A stretch of 64,000 nucleotides of DNA from NCBI GenBank assembly GCA_052246295.1, contig JBQQCO010000001.1, one strand, 5' to 3'. This document shows, piece after piece, positions 52,413 to 60,000 of the stretch; the stretch's first letter is position 1; each line of letters begins with the position of its first letter. The stretch comes from Piscibacillus sp052246295 (GTDB taxonomy: Bacteria; Bacillota; Bacilli; Bacillales; Alkalibacillaceae). The notes under the pieces were generated by a model, which worked only from the letters and a program-made list of their open reading frames with translations, had not been told where the DNA came from and ran no database searches. The position numbers and the translations under genes were made by a program.

Positions 52413-53210
52413 ATGAAAATACTAAGGCTTGGTCACGCGATGTATCAATTGTCTAGTGAAAGTGGCAAGAATTATCTAATCGATCCGTTTGTGGAAATGA
52501 ATCCAGGTTTTCCGCCATTAATGGATTCAGAGGAATTTTATCAAAAAGTTGATGCAATCTTCTTAACTCATGGGCATTTCGATCATACAAGTGGTCTATC
52601 AAAATTCGTTGAGCACCATTCAAATGTTATGATTGTCGCTCAGTATGAACTAGCTCTGATTCTATTACAACAGGGATTTGAAAATGTAATTCCGATTAAT
52701 TTTGGAGGTACCGTTTCTTTAGAGGATGTTAAAGTAACCATGGTGCAAGCCGTACATACGTCATCGTATAAGGAAACCCAATCATCACCTATGTATGCAG
52801 GAGAATCGGCTGGTTATATTTTTGATTTTGAAGATGATTATACTCTTTATCATTCAGGCGACACGGCGCTTATGTCTGATATGAAAATTATTCAAGATGT
52901 ATATGAGCCTGACATTGCTATATTATCCTCTTCTTGCCATTTTACCATGGGGCCTAAAGAAGCTGCTTATGCAGTTAAGAACTTACTAAAAGTTAAATAT
53001 GTCATTCCAAGTCACACCTTCCCGTCAGAAGAATCAGCAACTTCTAGGGAAACACTTCACACCCTATTAGAACAGTTCCCTGTTGTTGAAAATATGATCG
53101 CCAAAGACCATGAACTTGAATTGTTATTAGAGAAATACCCAAATACTGAGGTTTGTATCATCGGGTATGGTGAGGAAAGGTCTTTTGTTAAAGAAAAACA
53201 TCATAAATAA
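52413..53210 (+). CDS. MBL-fold metal-dependent hydrolase (UPF0173-like)
   Basis: A 265-residue metallo-beta-lactamase-fold protein. LTHGHFDHTSG near residue 50 is the HxHxDH metal motif; further ligands are AVHTSSY near 110, HSGDTALMSDM near 150 and PSHTFPSEE near 205. Similar proteins (YtkL/UPF0173) are phosphodiesterase- or lactonase-like with unknown substrates. The start follows TAGGGG. Confidence 0.88.
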   Translation: MKILRLGHAMYQLSSESGKNYLIDPFVEMNPGFPPLMDSEEFYQKVDAIFLTHGHFDHTSGLSKFVEHHSNVMIVAQYELALILLQQGFENVIPINFGGTVSLEDVKVTMVQAVHTSSYKETQSSPMYAGESAGYIFDFEDDYTLYHSGDTALMSDMKIIQDVYEPDIAILSSSCHFTMGPKEAAYAVKNLLKVKYVIPSHTFPSEESATSRETLHTLLEQFPVVENMIAKDHELELLLEKYPNTEVCIIGYGEERSFVKEKHHK

Positions 53211-53277
53211 TAAAACGTTTTAGTCTCCTTCTAAAAGGTTATGGTAATAATACAAGCCATAATTAGGAGGGATTAAA

Positions 53278-53457
53278 ATGAACTTAATGCGTGCAAAAGA
53301 AATTAAAGAGGATCCCAATATGAAAAACGTTGTTTATAATGATGAGTACGTTTATATTGATGATGTCGATGATAATCATCAAAAAGCAACAGTTCATTAT
53401 TTAAAACGTGATGGCGAAGCATTTGAAGTTGATGTGACAGAGTTAAAAGAGGAATAG
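53278..53457 (+). CDS. sspH: H-type small acid-soluble spore protein, further copy
   Basis: A 59-residue SspH (MNLMRAKEIKEDPNMKNVVY and KATVHYLKRDGEAFEVDVTE are visible) with the family N-terminus RAKEI and normal length. The core is very acidic (DDVDDNH). The ATG follows TTAGGAGGG and a terminator lies just behind. Expected to be sigma-G dependent and spore-core located. Confidence 0.85.
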   Translation: MNLMRAKEIKEDPNMKNVVYNDEYVYIDDVDDNHQKATVHYLKRDGEAFEVDVTELKEE

Positions 53458-53466
53458 ATGGTTTAG

Positions 53467-53506
53467 GTGTAGCCCCCAAAGGCCTTTCAATTGGGGGCTT
53501 TTTATA
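53467..53506. terminator. Shared terminator of sspH and the FG-GAP gene
   Basis: AGCCCCCAA and TTGGGGGCT form a stem followed by TTTTA; the genes converge on it. Confidence 0.8.
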
Positions 53507-53509
53507 TGC

Positions 53510-54223
53510 TTAGAGGTCTGAACCAAAAATGGCCACGCTTTGTTGATCAAGTACAAAAGCATCATCTTCCCATGCTAACTGATTAAGAACATAACCAAAC
53601 GAATCGGCGTTATATTGCCCTGCGATTCGTTGGTAAGCTAATAACTCATATACGCCATTTGAATCAAAGTCTACTGGATATAGACCACTTAATGGATTTA
53701 CCCACCCACTTATTGGACTAATAAGGGTGCCATCTGCATTATAAATATCATCCAAATAGTCTTGATCGCGACTTACCGAGATATCAATGATGTACTGTTG
53801 CTGATTGCTCTCACTTACCACTTGAATTTTGTAATCATCCAAATATGTCACTTGGTATTGGTATGCTTCATTATACGCATTACCATCGAATAAAAGATTT
53901 TCTTGATGGTCTAAGTAAGAGTAGATATATTCCGTCATAATTCCTCCACTACCACCCGTTGCGATGCTAATCATAATCTCACTAACACCATCTCCCGTAA
54001 AATCTCCTAAAAATAATGTAGGGTCGTATCCCTGCCCGTCACTTAAAGGTGTCATATTAAACCTTCCCGTCAGACCGTCTTGAATGACTAATGTAATGTC
54101 TTGAACAAATGGACTATCAGGTGTATGAACTCCCGTTAAATACACATTGTCCATAACCCCGTCACCTGTCACATCGCCTTGTGCAAATGCCACAACTTGC
54201 GGTTCCTGTCTATAATCAAACAT
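53510..54223 (-). CDS. FG-GAP/VCBS repeat protein
   Basis: A 237-residue protein with three calcium-loop-like repeats of the FG-GAP/VCBS type: AQGDVTGDGVMDNVYLTG near residue 13, FLGDFTGDGVSEIMISIA near 72 and PVDFDSNGVYELLAYQRI near 187, each DxDxDGxxD-like. No signal peptide is seen although such domains are usually extracellular; related Bacillus proteins are found in spore coats or outer layers. The ATG follows AAGGGAGGGG. Confidence 0.75.
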   Translation of the reverse strand: MFDYRQEPQVVAFAQGDVTGDGVMDNVYLTGVHTPDSPFVQDITLVIQDGLTGRFNMTPLSDGQGYDPTLFLGDFTGDGVSEIMISIATGGSGGIMTEYIYSYLDHQENLLFDGNAYNEAYQYQVTYLDDYKIQVVSESNQQQYIIDISVSRDQDYLDDIYNADGTLISPISGWVNPLSGLYPVDFDSNGVYELLAYQRIAGQYNADSFGYVLNQLAWEDDAFVLDQQSVAIFGSDL

Positions 54224-54340
54224 AAAACCCCTCCCTTTTTACTACTTTTATATCTTATGAGCAAACGCCAATCCTGCTACTGACAAATCCCCAATTACGA
54301 TTAGTTGAATAAACTAGTTAAAAAGTGGAGGTGTTTAGTT

Positions 54341-54775
54341 ATGAATCACTATTATGAGTCACAAGACATTCCTATTCATGACATAAGTTTGAGACAACAA
54401 CCATCTATACAAGAAGTGATGCAGGTATTAAGGTCTGAGCATAATAATTTGTACGCACAACTAACAAGAGGTGGAGTATCAAGGCGTTTCATCGATTATA
54501 TTTTCAACTTGGCCGTACGTTACACGATAAACCAGGCCGACACAAGCCAATCAGCTCGTCAAATTTACATCCAATTCCAACGTCGCGTCCCCTGGATGAA
54601 CCAATTCTTTAGAATTCACAACGTGCCACAAAATTTGGTTGACCGCGTACTCACAACAGTTATTCAAATCACTCTTGATTTAATTAGAGAAGATGATGAA
54701 CCTACAACCGGTTGGTCAAACTGGGAGAACTTAGGTGGTCGATTTTGCATCACATGCTGCCTCCTCTTATTTTAA
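54341..54775 (+). CDS. Hypothetical helical protein with a Cys-rich C-terminus
   Basis: A 144-residue protein, mostly helical: IQEVMQVLRSEHNNLYAQLT near residue 25, then RRFIDYIFNLAVRYTIN and LVDRVLTTVIQITLDLIRED. It ends in FCITCCLLLF, which could be a lipidated or metal-binding tail. The ATG follows GTGGAGGTG. Family not recognised. Its last bases overlap the end of the convergent broken membrane protein gene. Confidence 0.65.
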   Translation: MNHYYESQDIPIHDISLRQQPSIQEVMQVLRSEHNNLYAQLTRGGVSRRFIDYIFNLAVRYTINQADTSQSARQIYIQFQRRVPWMNQFFRIHNVPQNLVDRVLTTVIQITLDLIREDDEPTTGWSNWENLGGRFCITCCLLLF

Positions 54776-55279
54776 GCTGTCCAAAGGAAACGGATATATG
54801 AAATAAAAAATGATAGCCAACAGTATCGAAATTAGAATGGCATATAAGCCTTCTATAGTGAAGGTAAACGACGCTAAATAAAGCACTGTTTAAAAGAATA
54901 TTCAGCCAGCCATTCCAGCCATTGTCATAGACATACATCCCCTTATGAGCAAATAACGTCTGAATCACTGTATAAAAAACCACCCATGCTGAAATGTAAA
55001 TCAATTGATTTGTACGTTTATCAGGCATTCGTTGCAGAAAGATCAATAAACCAATTGGAACAATAAAGAATGTAAATGCAATGTTAATAATTGAGTGACT
55101 TAACCAGTCCGCAGTAATTCCTCTAAAAGCCCAAAGTGTGTGGTTATAATAAAGAACGTTGTATGTAAGGTTGATGACCATAAAAACAAGATGGTAGGGT
55201 ACTGCTTCCTCCATTGTGTCCAATCGACAAACTTATAGGCAAACACCACCCAAACTACTAATACTAGTATTAGATACAT
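54767..55279 (-). pseudogene. CBO0543-like multi-span membrane protein with two frameshifts
   Basis: A conceptual protein of about 170 residues with five or six helices can be read only by changing frame twice. ATG 55279 gives MYLILVLVVWVVFAYKFVDW to KQYPT; near 55195 the frame shifts to LVFMVINLTYNVLYYNHTLW and on to YLHYRRL; near 54843 it shifts again to AILISILLAIIFYFIYPFPL and a stop at 54767. The order of helices is like the CBO0543 group of spore-former membrane proteins. Whether it is inactive or the assembly is faulty cannot be told. Confidence 0.65.
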
Positions 55280-55345
55280 ACTCATACTCCTCGTAGGTTT
55301 TAATACCTACATCATTGACTTAAATCTCTACTTATATACGAAAAA

Positions 55346-55376
55346 GAGAGAACCCCATTCCTGAGATTCTCTCTTC
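55346..55376 (-). terminator. Terminator of the ParM operon
   Basis: Minus strand AGAGAGAA and TTCTCTCT form a stem followed by TTTT. Confidence 0.75.
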
Positions 55377-55380
55377 AACA

Positions 55381-55965
55381 TTAGTCATTCATTTTACTTA
55401 AAAAGTCACCTAACAATTCATCCAAGCCTTGGTCATTGGATTGATCCTTCTCTTCCTTCTGTGCTGTTTCTTCATGCTGTTTTTTCATCAAGTCTTCCCA
55501 ATTAAACTCTTCCATATCATCATTGGGTTCAGGAATTGCTTCTAATAAACTTTCATTTTCTTCCTCCGGTACAGCTTCTTTCTGTGGTTCCTCTTGTAAA
55601 TATAGAGCTTCATCTATATCCGTTGAGCTACTATTTAACGAGGCTAAAAGTGCCGTTGCTCGAACTGGATCGTTTAATAGATGATAAACAATACTACCCA
55701 ATAGCGCTTCTGAATGCTCGTGCTTAATCCAATCCCTTTGACTCTTACTTAGTTTGTTAGGCAGTGGAATAGTGATGGTTTCTCGTCCTGATGTACTATG
55801 CTGACTAACACCTTCTAAGACATATTCAGCTATTTTACTAGAAAAGTTACGTCTTTCTGTTTGTTTTAAATGCTGCAGTTCCTTCAACAAATGATCAGGC
55901 GTGTCAGATGGAATCCGAAAAGAGATGGCTTGTCCTCGTTTAACTTCTGCTTGAGGCTTTCTCAT
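55381..55965 (-). CDS. ParR-like ribbon-helix-helix adaptor of the ParM system
   Basis: A 194-residue protein. The N-terminal 55 residues (GQAISFRIPSDTPDHLLKEL, NFSSKIAEYVLEGV) have the beta strand-helix-helix order of ribbon-helix-helix proteins; the second half is very acidic and ends with a short hydrophobic-acidic peptide LDELLGDFLSKMND, of the type by which ParR-like adaptors grip their actin filament. It follows parM by 13 nt. It should bind the iterons at 57300-57401 and link them to ParM; this is inference from context. Confidence 0.7.
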   Translation of the reverse strand: MRKPQAEVKRGQAISFRIPSDTPDHLLKELQHLKQTERRNFSSKIAEYVLEGVSQHSTSGRETITIPLPNKLSKSQRDWIKHEHSEALLGSIVYHLLNDPVRATALLASLNSSSTDIDEALYLQEEPQKEAVPEEENESLLEAIPEPNDDMEEFNWEDLMKKQHEETAQKEEKDQSNDQGLDELLGDFLSKMND

Positions 55966-55978
55966 AACAACACCTCAC

Positions 55979-57148
55979 TTATTTCTTTTCGGTCTTTTTC
56001 TGTTCTTGCTCTTTCTGCTTCTCATTTCTCTTCTTGTAATCCGCTACTAACTTGTAATAAGCATTTGCCATCATCCAAATACTTTCGTTCTCATCCTCGA
56101 AGAACTCGATGTTGTACCCATCTAAGTTATTGTTTAACGTTTTTATATAATCTTTTAGTACGTTCGAACCGCCACCAACGAAGAAGCAAATCTCAGTTTG
56201 AGAGTTTTTCTGCCACGTGTTGCGCAGAAGACGATACTGCTTCTTAGCTAATTCTAGTAACGTCCGATCCGTTATGTCATGTACACTGGTGCGACTACCT
56301 TTAACCATAATGTGGTTACGGTCATTATTACGTGTAATGATCTCAACAACATCGCGCCTGCTATCTAGCTCAACCCCATGCTTTGTGAAAATCTCTTCAC
56401 GAATGTTTTCTAGTGATTCAGAGACACCCAAGTTGTAACCTTGAGCTTTGTCATCATCAACTGTACGGTTCTTAATAACCGCAATATCCGTAGATAGACC
56501 ACCGATGTCCTGAATTAAAATATGCTTGTCTATTAAATCTTTATTAATAACTTTTAAATCTCGATCCATGACTAGATTAATAAACGCTGCAAAGCCTTCA
56601 GGGTAGACTTTAACTTCATCGAATCTAATATTCACTTTTAGTCCTTGATATTTAGGTGTTACTAAGAATTCGACTTGGTGAACCGAACCTAGTAGCTTCG
56701 AACGATATCCCGCGTCATTACCTTCTTTCACTTCTCTTAAAGGTAAGCCTGTCCCTAATGTATAATTAGCATCGATTACCTCCTTAGACTTTGGAAATTG
56801 ATTAGCTTGAACAGCATCTAACGCAATGGATGCAAACAACATCACTAACGTCTGATCCTCTTGTGACTTGCTACTTCCTGGGTCTAGTTCAGTAGAATTC
56901 GTGCTTTTTGTTGCTAAATGTCCAACACGATAAATTGCATTATTCTCTTTCAATGCGGGTGAATGGACTTTAATATGAATACCTTCTAATGGATCTTTTT
57001 CATCCAAATCTTCAATTCCGATGACAGGACGATCTTCAATATCCCTTGCAATAATATTAGGAATATTAAAGTCGTTTTCCATTTGACCAAAAATCGCTTT
57101 TACAGAATCATTACCAACATCTACAGCTGCTATTCTCGATTGACTCAT
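55979..57148 (-). CDS. ParM/StbA family actin-like ATPase
   Basis: A 389-residue actin-like protein. Phosphate-1 motif AAVDVGNDSVKAIFG at residues 7-21, phosphate-2 LIQDIGGLSTDIAV near 220, adenosine motif FFVGGGSNVLKDY near 322. ParM-type filaments push DNA copies apart; they are best known on plasmids. The very charged C-terminus (KKRNEKQKEQEQKKTEKK) is an unusual extension. The ATG is behind an AAGGATGATGAA site. Together with the RHH protein and iterons it forms a full segregation cassette. Confidence 0.9.
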   Translation of the reverse strand: MSQSRIAAVDVGNDSVKAIFGQMENDFNIPNIIARDIEDRPVIGIEDLDEKDPLEGIHIKVHSPALKENNAIYRVGHLATKSTNSTELDPGSSKSQEDQTLVMLFASIALDAVQANQFPKSKEVIDANYTLGTGLPLREVKEGNDAGYRSKLLGSVHQVEFLVTPKYQGLKVNIRFDEVKVYPEGFAAFINLVMDRDLKVINKDLIDKHILIQDIGGLSTDIAVIKNRTVDDDKAQGYNLGVSESLENIREEIFTKHGVELDSRRDVVEIITRNNDRNHIMVKGSRTSVHDITDRTLLELAKKQYRLLRNTWQKNSQTEICFFVGGGSNVLKDYIKTLNNNLDGYNIEFFEDENESIWMMANAYYKLVADYKKRNEKQKEQEQKKTEKK

Positions 57149-57299
57149 TGATTCATCATCCTTTTTTCATAATTTATGTACCCTTACTTACAAAGGATAT
57201 TGGAGTATAAGGATGACGACAATGAGCTTTAACAAAACGAAATAAAAACGTAATTAAAGCGAAATGACGACATTTCTTGTATACGATTTTGTATTCAAT

Positions 57300-57401
57300 G
57301 TTTACGATACTGTAAACAAACTCAATAACAACATGTGTACTTATTTGTAAACTTGTAAACAAAATTGTTTTCAACAGTATACAGATTGCAAACTTGTAAA
57401 C
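57300..57401. repeat. GTAAAC iterons, candidate centromere/operator of the ParM system
   Basis: GTAAAC at 57312, 57347, 57355 and 57396, GCAAAC at 57388 and inverted GTTTAC at 57300. Two tandem pairs TTGYAAACTTGTAAACA with an 8-bp step start 41 bp apart, about four helical turns. The array lies between the parM start and the 92-residue gene, where plasmid parC sites sit. The rest of 57149-57299 shows nothing clear. Confidence 0.65.
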
Positions 57402-57412
57402 ATTGTAATAAA

Positions 57413-57691
57413 TTAATGGATAGTAGGTGACTCGATTCGGTTAATTTGTTCAATATCATATAATAGATTAATTTTAATTGGTCTTAAATCATCACTAATT
57501 CGGAAATCATATGCCACTTCTCCTAGGTATAAACTTTTACTCTCTAGGACCCCCTGCAATTCTATGATTTGATTATGTCGCTTTAATTTAACCATTACTC
57601 GCTCACCAATTAGAGAATCCATAATCGTATGTTGAACACTTGAGTCTAAACTATAGAAATTTTGGATTGGATTTGTATAATTTATGTTCAT
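57413..57691 (-). CDS. Hypothetical 92-residue protein upstream of parM
   Basis: A 92-residue protein with a small beta-rich central region (ERVMVKLKRHNQIIELQGVL, VAYDFRISDD), like an Sm/SH3-type barrel, and no membrane segment. Family not recognised. It lies between the pyrophosphatase gene and the parM iterons in the same direction. Its ribosome binding site AAGAGGTG is the right arm of a terminator hairpin. Confidence 0.6.
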   Translation of the reverse strand: MNINYTNPIQNFYSLDSSVQHTIMDSLIGERVMVKLKRHNQIIELQGVLESKSLYLGEVAYDFRISDDLRPIKINLLYDIEQINRIESPTIH

Positions 57692-57701
57692 AAAAAAATC
57701 A

Positions 57702-57734
57702 CCTCTTATCTTGAATTTTTAACAAGATAAGAGG
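57702..57734 (-). terminator. Hairpin combining ppaC terminator and ribosome binding site of the next gene
   Basis: CCTCTTATCTTG and CAAGATAAGAGG are perfect 12-bp arms with a 9-nt loop. On the minus strand the right arm reads AAGATAAGAGG-TG then ATTTTTTT and the ATG at 57691, so the Shine-Dalgarno is sequestered in the stem and the T-run serves as terminator tail. Confidence 0.75.
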
Positions 57735-57752
57735 TTTTTAAAAGCACATTAT

Positions 57753-58688
57753 TTACTGTTGGTTTTCAAACGCTTCGGTCAATTGAGGTACCATTTGTTT
57801 TTTCCTTGATACGACACCCTTTAACAGGGCCACATTACCTTCTAACGAGACGTTAAACGCATCTTCTATGATGTGGCTCTCTCTTCCAATAGATAATACT
57901 GCAGTATCACTATTTAAAATATCCGTAATCATTAAAACTGAAAGGTCTAAGTTTTGTTGATCAATATTTTGCCTCATCACTTCTTCAATCTTCTTCTGGT
58001 CCTCCAGAATATCTTTAGGATCAACCACATTTAACTGCGCAATTCTAACATGCTTACCACTTAGCGTGAACTCCTTAGAGTCCAGGTTAATTAATTCTTC
58101 AACTGTTTGATCACTATAATCTGTTCCGGCTTTTAACATGGAGATGCCGTACTCTTCAACATCTACATTAGCTAGTTTAGCTAGTTCATGGATAACCTTC
58201 TTATCCTGTTCGGTAGTCGTTGGTGATTTAAGAAGTAATGTATCTGAGATAATAGCCGATAACATAAGACCAGCGATATTCTCGTCAATTTCAATATTAT
58301 TTTCTAAATATAGCTTATAAATAATCGTTGCCGTACAACCAACAGGCTCTGCTCGATAGTAGAGGGGGCCGCTTGTTTCAAAGTTAGCAATACGATGGTG
58401 ATCGATCACTTCAGACACCCTGACTTGGTCTATGTCAGACGCGCTTTGTTGCTTTTCATTGTGATCTACTAATATAACCTCTTCTGTTTCCTTTGAAACC
58501 TCTTCTACCGCTCTTGGCGCATCCACTTTAAAGTGCGTTAAAGCATAGTTGCTTTCTGCGTTTACCTCCCCTAATCTAACTGGTTCTACTTGCTCCCCTA
58601 ACTTTTCTTTTAAATTGGCATAAGCAATAGCTGAACAAATAGAATCCGTATCTGGGTTCTTATGCCCGAATACTAACACGTTATTCAT
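57753..58688 (-). CDS. ppaC: Manganese-dependent inorganic pyrophosphatase
   Basis: A 311-residue DHH-family (family II) pyrophosphatase that hydrolyses PPi. Metal ligands are in VFGHKNPDTDS near residue 6 (HxxxDxD), the Asp of ILVDHNE near 75 and the DHH motif VIDHHRI near 97; a C-terminal DHHA2 domain with SRKKQMVPQL near the end completes it. The ATG follows GGGAGTG. Monocistronic except for possible read-through into the 92-residue gene. Confidence 0.95.
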   Translation of the reverse strand: MNNVLVFGHKNPDTDSICSAIAYANLKEKLGEQVEPVRLGEVNAESNYALTHFKVDAPRAVEEVSKETEEVILVDHNEKQQSASDIDQVRVSEVIDHHRIANFETSGPLYYRAEPVGCTATIIYKLYLENNIEIDENIAGLMLSAIISDTLLLKSPTTTEQDKKVIHELAKLANVDVEEYGISMLKAGTDYSDQTVEELINLDSKEFTLSGKHVRIAQLNVVDPKDILEDQKKIEEVMRQNIDQQNLDLSVLMITDILNSDTAVLSIGRESHIIEDAFNVSLEGNVALLKGVVSRKKQMVPQLTEAFENQQ

Positions 58689-58926
58689 ATTAACACTCCC
58701 ATTAAGTCTTCTCTTATTTAATATAAGAAAACTTCATCTAGACCTTTTATGTTTCTGTCTTTAACAACTAGTAAACATTTCAAATCTATTAGTTCTCTAC
58801 ACATTTTAGTATAAACCATTTTAATTACCCAAGCATGTCCCCTCCCCCGTACATATAGTAAATCGTAAAAGGGAGGTGAAGCTTATTTGGTGAATAGTGG
58901 AACAAGAAATAGAAAGGGGGATTGAC

Positions 58927-59835
58927 ATGATTTATGTCATTTCATTTCTTATACTAATGGTGTTAACCGTTATTGGAACACGTTTAATAGGCTCGTCTAG
59001 CATAGTTAATAGTTTCTCTAATACTTTCAGAACTTCCTTACTTAAACTAATAAACAAACCTTGGAAAGGGCTAATTTTAGGTTTAGTAGCTACAATTATT
59101 ATTCAAAACGGTGCAGTCATGATTCTGATCACTGTAGGATTCGTTGCAGCTCGGTTTATCAGGTTTCCTCAATCTATAGGGATTATTTTGGGTATCAATA
59201 TAGGTTCGTCTATTTCAATAGATGTTTTCTCTATTAACCCTAGTCATGTCACCGTTCTGCTAATATTTGTTGGTACGCTCCTTTGCTTCATAAAGTTTAA
59301 AAAAGTCCTGAGTGTGGGCTACTCCTTTATGGGCGTATTTATGGTTATAAGCTCCTTATGGCTCATGGACTTATTAGCCATAGGCGTGAGAGAGGCTACT
59401 TTCTTCCATAATCCACTAGACGAGTCAAGCATTAACGCTCTGTTAACAGGGATCGTTCACACTTTATTAGGTCAATCAAACTCTACTATACACGACCTTA
59501 CATTATTGATAATGAGCGGAGATATTGAAAGAGGAATACCTTTAATCGCTGGAGCAAACATTGGCATAGCTGTTACGTCAGTGATTGCTTCGTTGGCAAC
59601 TATGAGAGAAGCACGTTTAACGGCTTACGCTTATTTGTGGCTAAATATCTTAGGGGCCTTATTCATCTTTCCTTTGTTAGACTATGTACTCGATTTGGGG
59701 AGCATCCTCACACCTACTCAATTTAATATTTTTTACAATACAGTAATGTCGTTAATAGCCCTTTCCTTTGTAAAACCTTACACCCGATTCATCATCACAA
59801 TTTATTATTGGAGACAAAAACACCCACACTCGTAG
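58927..59835 (+). CDS. Na/Pi-cotransporter-like membrane protein with altered motifs
   Basis: A 302-residue protein with eight or more helices, built of two halves like the NptA/PNaS phosphate carriers: GLILGLVATIIIQNGAVMIL near residue 46 and LIAGANIGIAVTSVIASLAT near 218. In active carriers the first repeat reads QSSSA and the second GANIGTT; here they are QNGAV and GANIGIAV, and the second QSSS-like place is GQSNST near 193. It may transport another ion or be a regulator. The ATG follows AAAGGGGGATTG; a longer TTG start lacks the site. Confidence 0.7.
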   Translation: MIYVISFLILMVLTVIGTRLIGSSSIVNSFSNTFRTSLLKLINKPWKGLILGLVATIIIQNGAVMILITVGFVAARFIRFPQSIGIILGINIGSSISIDVFSINPSHVTVLLIFVGTLLCFIKFKKVLSVGYSFMGVFMVISSLWLMDLLAIGVREATFFHNPLDESSINALLTGIVHTLLGQSNSTIHDLTLLIMSGDIERGIPLIAGANIGIAVTSVIASLATMREARLTAYAYLWLNILGALFIFPLLDYVLDLGSILTPTQFNIFYNTVMSLIALSFVKPYTRFIITIYYWRQKHPHS

Positions 59836-59925
59836 ATTAAGTTACTCATTTATTACTTCGGTTTAATTTCAGCTAAAAAGAACAAAAATTGACTACGACT
59901 GCATTTATCAGAAAAACTCAAACAT

Positions 59926-59963
59926 AAAAAAGTGCAAGCATCCACATCTTGGGTGCTTGCACT
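59926..59963. terminator. Terminator between the NptA-like and AarF genes
   Basis: AGTGCAAGCATCC and GGGTGCTTGCACT form a near-perfect stem. Confidence 0.85.
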
Positions 59964-60000
59964 AGATCATACTAAAATGAATAGAGTTTCTGTTACCTCG

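Noticed and set aside
57174..57374. 66-residue minus-strand frame upstream of parM
   Set aside because: It lies across the iterons, has no ribosome binding site and no coding character.
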